Shown piece by piece: positions 33,297 to 41,600 of a stretch of 46,663 nt of DNA. A program made the translations under genes and the position numbers. This stretch comes from Streptomyces sp. ISL-11 (GTDB lineage Bacteria; Actinomycetota; Actinomycetes; Streptomycetales; Streptomycetaceae): contig NZ_JAGGOL010000119.1 of NCBI RefSeq assembly GCF_018614525.1, forward strand, positions 1 through 46,663. Direction: 5' to 3'. The notes beneath the pieces are model-generated. The model was given only the letters and a program-made list of their open reading frames with translations. It had not been told where the DNA came from and searched no databases. The first letter of the stretch is position 1; each line of letters opens with the position of its first letter.

Positions 33297-34142
33297 TCAG
33301 CCCACGCTGAACGCCCCGCCCGGCGGCTCCGGCGACCCCACCGCCTCCGCGTCCCCCACGGGCTCGGCCCCGGCCGCGAACCGCTCCAGCGCCTCCCCGT
33401 GCTCCACCCGCGCCGGGAAGGCGTCACCGGCGGCGCGGCGGGCGAGCGCGATCACCGGCAGTTCGCTGTGCGAGGCGACGAGGACGGCGTTGCCGAAGCG
33501 ACGCCCGCGCAGCATCGACGGTTCGGCGATCAGGCACACGTGCGGGAAGACGCTCGCGAAGTTGGCCACCTGCGAGCGGAGGAAGGCGAAGGGCGCGCCG
33601 TCGGCGAGGTTGGCCGCGTAGCGGCCGTCGCGGCGCAGGACGCGCGCACAGTGGCGGGCGTACTCCAGCGAAGTGAGGTGCGCGGGCACGCGCGCGCCGC
33701 CGAAGACGTCCGCGACGATCACGTCGGCGGAGGCGTCGGGCGCGGCCTCCAGTTCGGCACGCGCGTCCGCCGCCCGTACCTCGATCCAGGACCCGGCGGG
33801 CAGCGGCAGGTGCTCGGCGACCAGGCCGAGCAGCCCGCGGTCCGCCTCGACGACCCGCTGGCGGGACCCGGGGCGGGTGGCCGCCACGTACCGGGGCAGG
33901 GTCAGGGCACCGCCGCCCAGGTGCAGCACGTCCAGGGCGCGATGGGGCGGCGCGGCGGCGTCGAGGACGTGGGCGATCCGCCGGGCGTACTCGAATTCGA
34001 GGTGGGTGGGGTCGTCCAGGTCGACGTACGACTGGGGTGAGCCGTCGACGGTGAGCAGCCAGGCCCGCGCCCGGTCCACGTCGGGCAGCAGCTTGGCGGT
34101 GCCCGAGTCCACGTCCCGCATCACGGGTATCGGTTCTTCCAC
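33297..34142 (-). CDS. spermidine-synthase-like methyltransferase-fold protein
   Basis: This product of about 281 residues has a Rossmann methyltransferase core: VLHLGGGALTLPRYVAATRP (glycine-rich loop), VVEADRGLLGLV (acidic residue after strand 2), ADARAELE, and DVIVADVFGGARVPAHL in place of the aminopropyltransferase gate. It matches the fused or stand-alone spermidine-synthase-like proteins common in actinobacteria. These often lack the full polyamine site, so true spermidine synthesis is uncertain. I place the start at the GTG at 34142 (EEPIPVMRDVDSG) by resemblance to relatives; 34127 and 34124 are alternatives. It is followed upstream by an interspersed repeat rather than an operon partner. 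Confidence 0.75.
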   Translation of the reverse strand: MEEPIPVMRDVDSGTAKLLPDVDRARAWLLTVDGSPQSYVDLDDPTHLEFEYARRIAHVLDAAAPPHRALDVLHLGGGALTLPRYVAATRPGSRQRVVEADRGLLGLVAEHLPLPAGSWIEVRAADARAELEAAPDASADVIVADVFGGARVPAHLTSLEYARHCARVLRRDGRYAANLADGAPFAFLRSQVANFASVFPHVCLIAEPSMLRGRRFGNAVLVASHSELPVIALARRAAGDAFPARVEHGEALERFAAGAEPVGDAEAVGSPEPPGGAFSVG

Positions 34143-34204
34143 TCCCCTATTGTGCCGATCCCGGGCGGTGACCGTCCCGTGCCTGCTACGCCGTGTCCGG
34201 CGGA

Positions 34205-34424
34205 TCATGTGAGCGGGCGACTGCGGGCCGTTTCGTCCGCACCACCGCTGCGCGGCGCTGTCCTCAAGCGCCGGACGGGCTGAAGGGGGCTGAGCCCGGC
34301 CGAATCAAGCCCGTTGGGGGCACCCCCAGCGGTAGCTGGGGGAGATTGAGGACACGCCCGCAGGGCGCTCGCCGCCGCAGGCGGCAAAGACGGCCCGCGG
34401 CCGAAGATCCGCCGGGACAACACA
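34205..34424 (-). repeat. interspersed intergenic repeat, copy 1
   Basis: About 220 bases without a gene contain a recognisable Streptomyces-type dispersed repeat. Its marks are CGGCCGAATCAAGCCCGTTG, the hairpin CCCCCAGC-GGTA-GCTGGGGG at 34323-34342, and flanking GAGGACACGCCCGCAGGGCG with CGCCGCAGGCGGCAAAGACG. The same blocks occur inverted at 41360-41600. The hairpin could help end transcription. Confidence 0.75.
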
Positions 34425-34426
34425 CC

Positions 34427-34642
34427 CTAGAGCCGCTCGCCCCCGGCCCGGTGGGCCGTGCCGACCGCGAACCCGTCCAACCACATCTGTGCCATCTGCT
34501 GGATCACCATCCTGAGCTGCAGGGCGGTGAGCACCTTCTCCAGCTGACCTTGCCTCAGCGCGAGCCTCGCCCGCCGCTCGGCAGCCACGAACAACGCCAG
34601 CTGGTCAGCCCGTTCGAGTGCCCCTTCCCACCGCTCATCCAT
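34427..34642 (-). CDS. small hypothetical helical protein
   Basis: A 71-residue, mostly helical protein (ERADQLALFVAAERRARLAL, then RQGQLEKVLTALQLRMVIQQ) with no membrane segment or known domain. The ATG at 34642 is preceded by a weak purine-rich run (AGGGTGCC). Its even codon use and helical heptad-like pattern support real coding, and small proteins like this are frequent in Streptomyces. It directly abuts the interspersed repeat at its 3' end. The function is unknown. Confidence 0.55.
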   Translation of the reverse strand: MDERWEGALERADQLALFVAAERRARLALRQGQLEKVLTALQLRMVIQQMAQMWLDGFAVGTAHRAGGERL

Positions 34643-34872
34643 AGAGGCACCCTAGGTCGCCCCCCGGTCGGTGGCACCTGATTAAGCCCTGCCTGTCCGA
34701 TGACCGGAACAGACGAGGTCAGCGGGATGGAGGTGCCCTCTGTGTCACCGGTTGGTCACCCGTGGGGAGCCCGGTGTCCGGCGGGCGAACAGGGGACGCC
34801 GGAACGTCCTGGTTCCGTATCGGCTCGCGGACTCCACGCTCGCCGTACACCCTCTTCGGTTACGCTCCATCG

Positions 34873-35583
34873 ATGCTCGAATCCGCCGTGCCGTCCCCCG
34901 GCCTCGCCGAGCGCCGCTCGCGCTGGCCGCTCTCCCCGTGGTTCCGCCTGGGCCTGCTGGTCGCGCTGCTCGCCGGCGCCGCCGCGACGGTGCTGGCGTT
35001 CCGGCCGGAGCGGCTGCTGGCGGGCGGCTGGCCGCCGCAGTTGTCGGGCGGCACGGCGCTGGTGCTGTTCGCGGCCGCTTACGGGCTGTGCACCGCGGCG
35101 TTCGTACCGCGCCCGATCCTGAACCTCGCGGCGGGCGCGCTCTTCGGCGCCCCGTTCGGCACCGCGGCGGCCGTGGTGGGCACCGTGCTCGGCTCGGGCA
35201 TCGCCTTCGGGCTGGGCCGGCTGCTGGGGCAGGACGCGCTGCGGCCGCTGCTGCGCGGGCGGTGGCTCACGGCCGCCGACCGGCAGCTCAGCCGGCACGG
35301 GTTCCGCTCGATGATGGCGATCCGGCTGTTTCCCGGGGTGCCCTTCGCGGCCGCGAACTACTGCGCCGCCGTGTCCCGGATGGGCTGGACCCCCTTCCTG
35401 CTGGCGACCGGGCTCGGCAGTGCGCCCAACACGGCCGCGTACGTGATCGCGGGCAGTCACGCGTCGACCCCGACGTCGCCGGCGTTCCTCGCCGCCATGG
35501 CCTTCATCGGGCTCACGGGACTGGCGGCGGTCGTGGTGGCCTGGCGCAAGCGGGGCCGGACGCTGCCGTCGTCACGCCCGTAG
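34873..35583 (+). CDS. TVP38/TMEM64 (SNARE-associated-like) membrane protein
   Basis: The 236-residue product has about five membrane helices. It carries the family region PILNLAAGALFGAPFGTAAA, followed by GIAFGLGRLLGQDALRPLLR, then the FRSMMAIRLFPGVPFAAANY segment with the conserved R-x-x-P, and a closing helix. It is a distant relative of DedA proteins and probably acts in membrane lipid handling. The ATG at 34873 (LESAVPSPG) gives the normal length; the in-frame ATG at 34762 would add an unlikely 37 residues. It appears to be monocistronic. Confidence 0.85.
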   Translation: MLESAVPSPGLAERRSRWPLSPWFRLGLLVALLAGAAATVLAFRPERLLAGGWPPQLSGGTALVLFAAAYGLCTAAFVPRPILNLAAGALFGAPFGTAAAVVGTVLGSGIAFGLGRLLGQDALRPLLRGRWLTAADRQLSRHGFRSMMAIRLFPGVPFAAANYCAAVSRMGWTPFLLATGLGSAPNTAAYVIAGSHASTPTSPAFLAAMAFIGLTGLAAVVVAWRKRGRTLPSSRP

Positions 35584-35869
35584 ACGAGGAGGCATCGCGG
35601 CCTCTTCGCCGCGCGACTCCGACGGCCTGGGCAGGATGATCGGCCCGCCGCGCGCGTGCCGGTCGGCCGAACCGCTCACCCCATTCAGCGCCGCCTGCCC
35701 CACGGGACTCACACGCCGGTCGTGAGCGCCGGGGAGTTCGTGGGCGCGGGCTCCGGCGCTCGCGCATCGCGCGAGGGGATGCCACCGCACGCCCTTCACC
35801 ACACGCGGCCCCGTGGCTACGTTCAGTGTTCACGCACCGCACGTGGGCGACGAGCGAGGAGAGGCTGCC

Positions 35870-36106
35870 ATGGCCGCAGGCCGCATCGAGGACGACGACG
35901 AGGGCGCGGACGCCCGCGCCGGCATGGATCCGCAGGTGCTCCGGGCGGCGAGCGTGGCGGACATTCCGCGCGTCACCGCCGGCGAGGCCGAGGAGGCGGA
36001 GGAGTCGGAGGGTGTCGTCCGGCACCGGCCGGGCTTCCTGGTGGCCTCCGAGGACCGATCGTCCGCACCCGGCGGCGGTCCCCGCCTCCAGCCCTCCGAG
36101 AACTGA
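35870..36106 (+). CDS. small acidic hypothetical protein
   Basis: A 78-residue acidic, probably disordered protein (AAGRIEDDDEGADARAGMDP, VLRAASVADIPRVTAGEAEE). GAGGAG at 35856-35861 precedes the ATG at 35870 by eight bases. No domain is recognised. Its stop lies 10 bases before the start of the DUF1036 gene, so the two are probably translated from one message. The preceding 286 bases after the TVP38-type gene hold no evident gene. Confidence 0.55.
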   Translation: MAAGRIEDDDEGADARAGMDPQVLRAASVADIPRVTAGEAEEAEESEGVVRHRPGFLVASEDRSSAPGGGPRLQPSEN

Positions 36107-36116
36107 CGGAGGGCCG

Positions 36117-36464
36117 ATGCTGCGCTTCTGCAACCGGTACCACGCCACCGTCTCCGTAGCGATCATGCGCCACTACCCGAACTGCCCCGACGGCGGCGAC
36201 TGGCTCAAGTCCGGCTGGTGGAACATCGAACCGGGCGCCTGCAAGGTCCCCTACGGCGGCAACCTCGCGGCCGTCAACCGTTACTGGTACTTCTACGCGG
36301 TGGCCGTCGACGGCACGGTGTGGGCCGGCCCGTACTCCACCGCCGTGCCGCCCACCGCCTTCAGCTGGTGCATCAACACCAGCAGCACCAGCGCCCAGCG
36401 GGTCGGCTTCCGTGAGCTCGACATCGGCAACCACTCCCACCACCAGGTCAATCTCCTGGTGTGA
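36117..36464 (+). CDS. DUF1036-family protein
   Basis: This 115-residue protein matches DUF1036: LRFCNRYHATVSVAIMRHYP, then GDWLKSGWWNIEPGACKVPY, VNRYWYFYAVAVDGTVWAGP and TAFSWCINTSSTSAQRVGFR. It is rich in aromatic residues and has four Cys (residues about 5, 23, 42 and 88). The family is found in many bacteria and has no defined biochemical role. GGAGGG lies three bases before the ATG at 36117. The gene follows a small acidic protein gene with an 10-base gap. Confidence 0.8.
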   Translation: MLRFCNRYHATVSVAIMRHYPNCPDGGDWLKSGWWNIEPGACKVPYGGNLAAVNRYWYFYAVAVDGTVWAGPYSTAVPPTAFSWCINTSSTSAQRVGFRELDIGNHSHHQVNLLV

Positions 36465-36586
36465 GCCGGCGGTGTGAGCCGACCGCACGCGCACCCGCCA
36501 CATGGCCGATGGACGGGCCGGCCCGAGTGGCGGCGGGGACATCATGTGTCTAGCGTGATGTCCCACCCTCCGGAAGGAGCCTCGCG

Positions 36587-36907
36587 GTGATCCCCGACGA
36601 CGACCTGTCCGACGCGGCCGTACGCGCCCTGGTCAAGGCCATCAACGCCAACGACCAGGCGGCGTTCCGGGCCGCGCTGGCCGATGGCGCCACGATGAGC
36701 GACGACGGATCGGACCGGGAGCTCGGCACCTGGGCCGACAAGGAGATCTTCTCCTCCGGCGGTCACATGGACGTGGAGTCCGAGTCCGACGACGGGCGGA
36801 CGCTCGTCGCCAGCTACCGCAACGACACCTGGGGCGAGATGCGGACCAGGTGGCGGTTCACCGTCTCCGACGGCAAGGTCAGCCGCTTCGACACCGGCCA
36901 GGCGTGA
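36587..36907 (+). CDS. small NTF2/SnoaL-like protein
   Basis: The 106-residue product opens with a helix (DAAVRALVKAINANDQAAFR) followed by ALADGATMSDDGSDRELGTW and curved strands ending WRFTVSDGKVSRFDTGQA. This is the outline of a SnoaL-like or nuclear-transport-factor-2 fold. No catalytic residue set can be named. The GTG at 36587 is supported by GGAAGGAG about seven bases upstream. It appears to be a separate transcription unit. Confidence 0.7.
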   Translation: MIPDDDLSDAAVRALVKAINANDQAAFRAALADGATMSDDGSDRELGTWADKEIFSSGGHMDVESESDDGRTLVASYRNDTWGEMRTRWRFTVSDGKVSRFDTGQA

Positions 36908-37086
36908 ACCCGCGCGGCCGCCAAGGGTAGCGGCGGGCCTCCCCGAACGGCCCTGACTTCAGGCAGCGTTCACCCCACGGACGCCAGGCCGCCGCCCACC
37001 CGGTGGATGATCGCTGTCGACCGGCGCCCGGCCTGCCGCACCCGCCGGGACGCGTCCGCGAACGTCACTGGGATGGCACTGGCCTC

Positions 37087-37962
37087 ATGTCTTGGTTCGA
37101 ATCATTTGTCCTCGGACTCGTCCAGGGGCTGACGGAATTCCTGCCGATCTCCTCCAGCGCCCATCTCCGTCTGACCGCCGCCTTCGCGGACTGGCGGGAC
37201 CCGGGCGCGGCGTTCACCGCCATCACCCAGATCGGCACCGAGGCCGCCGTCCTCCTCTACTTCCGCAGGGACATCGCGCGCATCGTCTCCGCCTGGTTCC
37301 GCTCCCTGTCCGACCGGAGCCGGATCCGCCACGACGCCGACGCCCGTACGGGCTGGCTGGTGATCGTCGGATCGATCCCGATCGGCGTGCTGGGGCTCGT
37401 GCTCAAGGACGCCATCGAGGGCCCGTTCCGCGATCTGCGGCTGATCGCCACCACGCTCGTGGTCATGGGCCTCGTCCTCGGTTACGCCGACCGGCGGGCG
37501 GCCCGCGACGAGAGCGGCGGCCGGCACCGGGCGGCCGCGCGGCGCAAGGAACTGGAGGACCTGAACGTCAAGGACGGTCTGATCTTCGGCATCTGCCAGG
37601 CGATGGCCCTCGTCCCCGGCGTCTCCCGCTCCGGAGCGACCATCAGCGGCGGCCTCCTGCTGGGCTACACCCGCGAATCCGCGGCCCGCTACTCGTTCCT
37701 GCTGGCCGTCCCCGCCGTCCTCGCCTCCGGCGTCTTCGAGCTCAAGGACGCGGGCGACGGACACACGGCGTGGGGGCCGACCCTCTTCGCCACGGTCGTC
37801 GCCTTCGTCGTCGGCTACGCGGTGATCGCGTGGTTCATGCGCTTCATTTCCCAGCGGAGCTTCATGCCGTTCGTGGTCTACCGGATCCTGCTGGGGCTGC
37901 TGCTGTTCGCCCTCGTGGGAGCGGGGACCCTCAGCCCGCACGCCGCCGAGGGCGCGGGCTGA
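37087..37962 (+). CDS. uppP: undecaprenyl-diphosphatase UppP
   Basis: The 291-residue integral membrane protein has the BacA/UppP signatures: LTEFLPISSSAHLRL at residues 15-29, with the catalytic-type Glu17, and the second motif MALVPGVSRSGATISGGLLL near residue 185. Seven to eight hydrophobic helices are visible. It removes the terminal phosphate of undecaprenyl diphosphate to recycle the lipid carrier for peptidoglycan synthesis, and overexpression is known to give bacitracin tolerance. The ATG at 37087 (SWFESFVLGLVQG) is the typical start. Streptomyces often have more than one copy, so it may not be the only one. Confidence 0.93.
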   Translation: MSWFESFVLGLVQGLTEFLPISSSAHLRLTAAFADWRDPGAAFTAITQIGTEAAVLLYFRRDIARIVSAWFRSLSDRSRIRHDADARTGWLVIVGSIPIGVLGLVLKDAIEGPFRDLRLIATTLVVMGLVLGYADRRAARDESGGRHRAAARRKELEDLNVKDGLIFGICQAMALVPGVSRSGATISGGLLLGYTRESAARYSFLLAVPAVLASGVFELKDAGDGHTAWGPTLFATVVAFVVGYAVIAWFMRFISQRSFMPFVVYRILLGLLLFALVGAGTLSPHAAEGAG

Positions 37963-37998
37963 GGACCGGCGAGCCCCTCTCAGCCGCGCCCCGGCCGC

Positions 37999-38670
37999 TC
38001 AGCCGTCGGACGACTGTTCCCAGGCGGTGACGCCGAGCCGCCCGGTGGAACCGAGGTCGAACGGGGCGGGCGAGGTGACGCGCTGTTCGGCGGCGCCGGG
38101 GGCCGGTGTGACCGCCGCGGCGACGCCGACCGCCGCAGGACGGCTGGTGTCGTCGTAGGTGTTGCGCCACACCAGGGTGAAGCGGGCCGAGCCGCCCGGC
38201 TCGACGGTGACCGGCCTCGGCCCGGGGTCCTTGACCCCGCCGGCGACCGACTGCCCGCCCTCGTCGGTCTCCAGCTCCAGCGGGCGGCCCTCCTTGTCCA
38301 GGAGCCGCACGGCCGGGTAGCCGTTGAGCCGCTGGGCACGGCCGCCGCAGTTGACGAGCGTCACTGTCTGGGTGCGCAGGCCCATCGCGCCGTCCCCGTG
38401 ATCGGTGGTCAGCAGGACACCGGAGGCCGGGCAGGTGGGCGTCAGGGACGCGGACGGCGACGGGGACGGCGACGGGGACGGCGACGGGGACTTGGCGTCG
38501 ACGCGGTAGGGCCAGTCGGTGGGAACAGTCGCCGGCGCGGAACCGGAACGGGCCGCCGCACCGGCCACCCGCTCCTCACCGGCCTTCTCGGTGCCGCACG
38601 CCGAGAGGGACAGCGCGGCGGCCAGGGAGATCCCCGCGGCCAGGACACGAACGGCGCGTACGGCAGTCAT
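37999..38670 (-). CDS. DUF4232 lipoprotein
   Basis: The product begins with a signal peptide ending in a lipobox (SLAAALSLSAC), so it should be exported and lipid-anchored. A Ser-Pro repeat (SPSPSPSPSPS) built from a 12-base DNA repeat links to a C-terminal domain of the DUF4232 type: LRTQTVTLVNCGGRAQRLNG, YPAVRLLDKEGRPLELE and SARFTLVWRNTYDD, with a likely Cys-Cys pair. I choose the ATG at 38670; ATG at 38679 and GTG at 38691 are also possible. No activity is known. It is convergent with uppP. Confidence 0.8.
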   Translation of the reverse strand: MTAVRAVRVLAAGISLAAALSLSACGTEKAGEERVAGAAARSGSAPATVPTDWPYRVDAKSPSPSPSPSPSPSASLTPTCPASGVLLTTDHGDGAMGLRTQTVTLVNCGGRAQRLNGYPAVRLLDKEGRPLELETDEGGQSVAGGVKDPGPRPVTVEPGGSARFTLVWRNTYDDTSRPAAVGVAAAVTPAPGAAEQRVTSPAPFDLGSTGRLGVTAWEQSSDG

Positions 38671-38706
38671 ACGGGCCATCCTGGCACGCACCGCCGCCCC
38701 CCGCGG

Positions 38707-39534
38707 CTACCAGGCCCCGCCCCGCACGTAGTCGATGTCGAGCTGCGCCCACGAACCGGGCGCTGCCTGTTCGCCGTTGAGGGCGGACTCGTTCTGGATG
38801 TCCCAGGTCATGGGCCTGGCCGGAACGCCCTCCGTGGTGTGGCCGACCAGTTCGCCGTCGAGGTGGAAGCGCAGGTCCCCGGGGCGCCACTCGATGACCG
38901 TGGTGTGCCAGCGCGTCCAGGGTTCCCCCGTGTCGACCGTGAACTGCCGCCCGCACGTGGAGGGGTGGACGAACCCGGAGACCGTCGAGTCCCATTCGAG
39001 CTCGGGGAAGTCGATCTCGCTGCATCCGTCGCGCACGACCGGCCAGAGCAGATGGGCGCTCTTGTAACCGGGGGAGACGTGGGCGACGCGCCAGCGCTCC
39101 TCGTACCACCCGTACTGCCGCCCCATCAGCTTCTTCGGTACGAGGGTGGCGCTGTGCACCCCGCCGGTGAGCCCGCGCCACAGGCGGATGTGGAGCTTGC
39201 CGTGGGAGACGGACAGCGTGGTGTCCGGGTCGTACCGACCGCCGACCGGCAGGCCGCGCTGCGTCGCCGTGTCCGGCCAGCCCTCGGGGTAGGCCCACCA
39301 GTCGTCGCGCATGTCGCCGGTCAGACCGTCGCAGTACGCCTGCGGCGTGTCCGTGTGGTGGTCGCAGTCCGAGAAGGCGCCGCGCGGCACGTCGATGTCG
39401 AAGTCGTCGCTGAAGCCCGGCCGCCACTCCGGCACGTCGGCATGCGCGACGGGGACCGCGCACGGGGCGAGCAGGGCGGCCGTGAGGAGGCCGACGGTGA
39501 GGCGGTGTCGCGCCGGGCGTCTCGGGGAGCGCAT
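38707..39534 (-). CDS. secreted GH16-like glycoside hydrolase
   Basis: The 275-residue product has a signal peptide (RHRLTVGLLTAALLAPCAVP, VAHA-DV) and a single jelly-roll domain. The GH16-type catalytic motif EIDFPELE is present with Glu173, Asp175 and Glu178, flanked by GWYEERWRVAHVSPGYKSAH and TRWHTTVIEWRPGDLRFHLD. This ExDxxE arrangement supplies nucleophile and acid/base in GH16 beta-glucanases, agarases and related enzymes. The substrate is not evident. The ATG at 39534 is chosen because longer frames add no coherent sequence. Confidence 0.8.
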   Translation of the reverse strand: MRSPRRPARHRLTVGLLTAALLAPCAVPVAHADVPEWRPGFSDDFDIDVPRGAFSDCDHHTDTPQAYCDGLTGDMRDDWWAYPEGWPDTATQRGLPVGGRYDPDTTLSVSHGKLHIRLWRGLTGGVHSATLVPKKLMGRQYGWYEERWRVAHVSPGYKSAHLLWPVVRDGCSEIDFPELEWDSTVSGFVHPSTCGRQFTVDTGEPWTRWHTTVIEWRPGDLRFHLDGELVGHTTEGVPARPMTWDIQNESALNGEQAAPGSWAQLDIDYVRGGAW

Positions 39535-39655
39535 GCATGGACTTGTACGGGGGACGGACCGCCGGAGGACGAGTGCGCACCGGCACGCGGGCCGATGTTC
39601 CCCCGATGGGCCCACTCCCCGAGCGTGTCCGTGCCGCCGGGCGCACCCTGTGGGC

Positions 39656-40225
39656 ATGGGCACCCGACGGCACGACAGGGGCGGCACCGCCGTTCCGGCG
39701 GCCGCGCTCGCCGTGGCCGCCGTGCTCCTGACCGGGTGCGGTGACACGGACGGGCGGGCCGGCGGCGGGCTGACGGTCTCGCCGTCGAGCGCGCGGTCCT
39801 CGGCGCAGGGCTCACACGTGGTGCGCTTCGAGGACACCTACGCCTACGACACCGGGCTGCGGGTGAAGGTGACCAGGCCGAAGCCCTTCACCCCCAGTGA
39901 CACCTCCCTCGGCCACAAGGCGGGCAACGCCCCCGTCACCTTCACCGTCACGCTGTTCAACGGCACGAAGGAGACCTTCGACCGGGCCGGGGCACTGGTG
40001 ACGGCGAAGGCGGGGCCGCAGGGGCCCCGGCTGGAGCAGGTCTTCGACAGCGCCCGTGGCGTCGGCAACCCGTTCACCGGCTCCCTGGCGCCCGGCTCGT
40101 CCGCGGAGGCCGCGTTCGCCTTCGACGTGCCGAAGGGATCCGCCACGGAGCGGGTGGACGTCGAGGTGCGCCCCGACTTCGGCGCCCGCTACACCAGCGT
40201 CCACTGGGTCAACCGGCCCGGCTGA
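39656..40225 (+). CDS. DUF4352-like lipoprotein
   Basis: The 189-residue product has a basic start, a hydrophobic stretch and a lipobox (AVAAVLLTGC), so it should be a lipid-anchored surface protein. The rest is an immunoglobulin-like sheet domain with FEDTYAYDTGLRVKVTRPKP, then NAPVTFTVTLFNGTKETFDR and SSAEAAFAFDVPKGSATERV. This is the pattern of DUF4352/telomeric-repeat-binding-factor-2-like actinobacterial lipoproteins. The ATG at 39656 lacks a strong ribosome site; GTG at 39650 is an alternative. The function is unknown. Confidence 0.75.
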   Translation: MGTRRHDRGGTAVPAAALAVAAVLLTGCGDTDGRAGGGLTVSPSSARSSAQGSHVVRFEDTYAYDTGLRVKVTRPKPFTPSDTSLGHKAGNAPVTFTVTLFNGTKETFDRAGALVTAKAGPQGPRLEQVFDSARGVGNPFTGSLAPGSSAEAAFAFDVPKGSATERVDVEVRPDFGARYTSVHWVNRPG

Positions 40226-40316
40226 CCCGGCCGCGGCGGGGGTGCTCCCGCTCGTTACTGTGGCCACGGCGTCGATCACGCCACCGCGACGGACCGGGCA
40301 GCACGGGGAGCGCACG

Positions 40317-41357
40317 ATGACCAGCACCGATGACGTACTCGTACGCCGGGACGGCCGCGCCGGCCGCATCACCCTGAACCGCCCCCGGGCCATCAACGCC
40401 CTCACCCACGCCATGGTGCGCCGCGTCGACGCCGCGCTCACCGCGTGGGAGCACGACGACGCCGTGACCACCGTGGTGATCGACGGCGCCGGTGACCGCG
40501 GCCTGTGCGCCGGCGGGGACATCCGCGCCATCCACGACGACGCGCGCCTCGGCGGAGCGGCGTCCAGGGACTTCTGGCGGGACGAGTACCGGCTCAACGC
40601 CCGGATCGCCGGCTACCCCAAGCCGTACGTGGCCCTCATGGACGGCCTGGTGATGGGCGGCGGCGTCGGGATCTCGGCGCACGGCGGCGTACGGGTGGTC
40701 ACCGAGCGGTCGGCGATCGCCATGCCGGAGACGGCCATCGGCTTCGTGCCCGACGTCGGCGGCACGTACCTGCTGTCGCGGGCGCCCGGCGAACTGGGCA
40801 CGCACCTGGCCCTGACCACCGCCCGGCTGGGCGCCGGCGACGCCGTGCGGAGCGGCTTCGCCGACCACTTCGTACCGGCGGACCGGCTGCCGGAGTTCGC
40901 CCACGCCCTCGCCGGCACGGACGCCGACGAGGCCGTACGAGCCTTCGCGGCGCCCGCCCCGGACGGTGAACTCGCCGCACAGCGGGCCTGGATCGACCGG
41001 TGCTACGCGGCGGGCACCGTCGAGGAGATCCTCGCCCGGCTGACCGACGCGGGTCTCCCGGAGGCGAAGGAGGCCGCCGAGGCGATCACGGCCAAGTCGC
41101 CGACCGCGCTGAAGGTGACGCTCGCCGCGGTGCGCCGGGCACGGGGGCTCCGCTCGCTGGGCGAGGTGCTGGACCAGGAGTACCGGGTCTCCTGCGCGGC
41201 GCTGAGCGGCGCCGATCTGGTCGAGGGCATCCGCGCCCAGGTCGTCGACAAGGACCGCAGGCCCCGTTGGTCGCCCGCCACCCTCGAAGAGGTGTCGGAG
41301 GCGGACGTCGCACGGCACTTCGTCCCGCTGGGCGACCAGGAATTGGGGCTGGCCTAG
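40317..41357 (+). CDS. enoyl-CoA hydratase/isomerase-family protein, 3-hydroxyisobutyryl-CoA hydrolase-like
   Basis: The 346-residue product is of the crotonase superfamily. The oxyanion-hole segments are GAGDRGLCAGGDIRAIH and ALMDGLVMGGGVGISAHGGV, followed by MPETAIGFVPDVGGTYLLSR. Length and the C-terminal region (AKSPTALKVTLAAVRRARGL, YRVSCAALSGADLVEGIRAQ, VVDKDRRPRW) match 3-hydroxyisobutyryl-CoA hydrolases of valine breakdown better than short enoyl-CoA hydratases. The ATG at 40317 has GGGGAG upstream. Valine degradation yields propionyl-CoA, so a functional link with the methylmalonyl-CoA mutase genes 1.5 kb away is plausible, but they are not in one operon. Confidence 0.85.
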   Translation: MTSTDDVLVRRDGRAGRITLNRPRAINALTHAMVRRVDAALTAWEHDDAVTTVVIDGAGDRGLCAGGDIRAIHDDARLGGAASRDFWRDEYRLNARIAGYPKPYVALMDGLVMGGGVGISAHGGVRVVTERSAIAMPETAIGFVPDVGGTYLLSRAPGELGTHLALTTARLGAGDAVRSGFADHFVPADRLPEFAHALAGTDADEAVRAFAAPAPDGELAAQRAWIDRCYAAGTVEEILARLTDAGLPEAKEAAEAITAKSPTALKVTLAAVRRARGLRSLGEVLDQEYRVSCAALSGADLVEGIRAQVVDKDRRPRWSPATLEEVSEADVARHFVPLGDQELGLA

Positions 41358-41359
41358 CC

Positions 41360-41600
41360 TGTCCGGCGGATCTTCGGCTGCGGGCCGGCTTTGCCGCCTG
41401 CGGCTGCGGGCCGGCTTTGCCGCCTGCGGCTGCGGGCCGGCTTTGCCGCCTGCGGCTGCGGGCCGGCTTTGCCGCCTGCGGCTGCGGGCCGGCTTTGCCG
41501 CCTGCGGCTGCGGGCCGGCTTGCGGGCGCGTCCTCAAACTCCCCCAGCTACCGCTGGGGGTGCCCCCAACGGGCTTGATTCGGCTGAGCTCAGCCGCTTT
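41360..41600 (+). repeat. interspersed intergenic repeat, copy 2, with tandem array
   Basis: This copy is inverted relative to the one at 34205-34424. It shares CCTGTCCGGCGGATCTTCGG, the hairpin CCCCCAGC-TACC-GCTGGGGG at 41541-41560, and CCCCAACGGGCTTGATTCGG. At 41375-41520 it additionally contains a tandem array: a 26-bp unit (starting CGGCTGCGGGCCGGCTTTGC) in five exact copies plus 16 bases of a sixth. It fills the gap between two convergent genes and overlaps the last few bases of the GNAT gene. Confidence 0.85.

Noticed and set aside
41375..41520. Tandem array as a possible CRISPR
   Set aside because: The 26-bp units are directly adjacent with no unique spacers and no cas genes are nearby; it is a simple tandem repeat inside a dispersed element.
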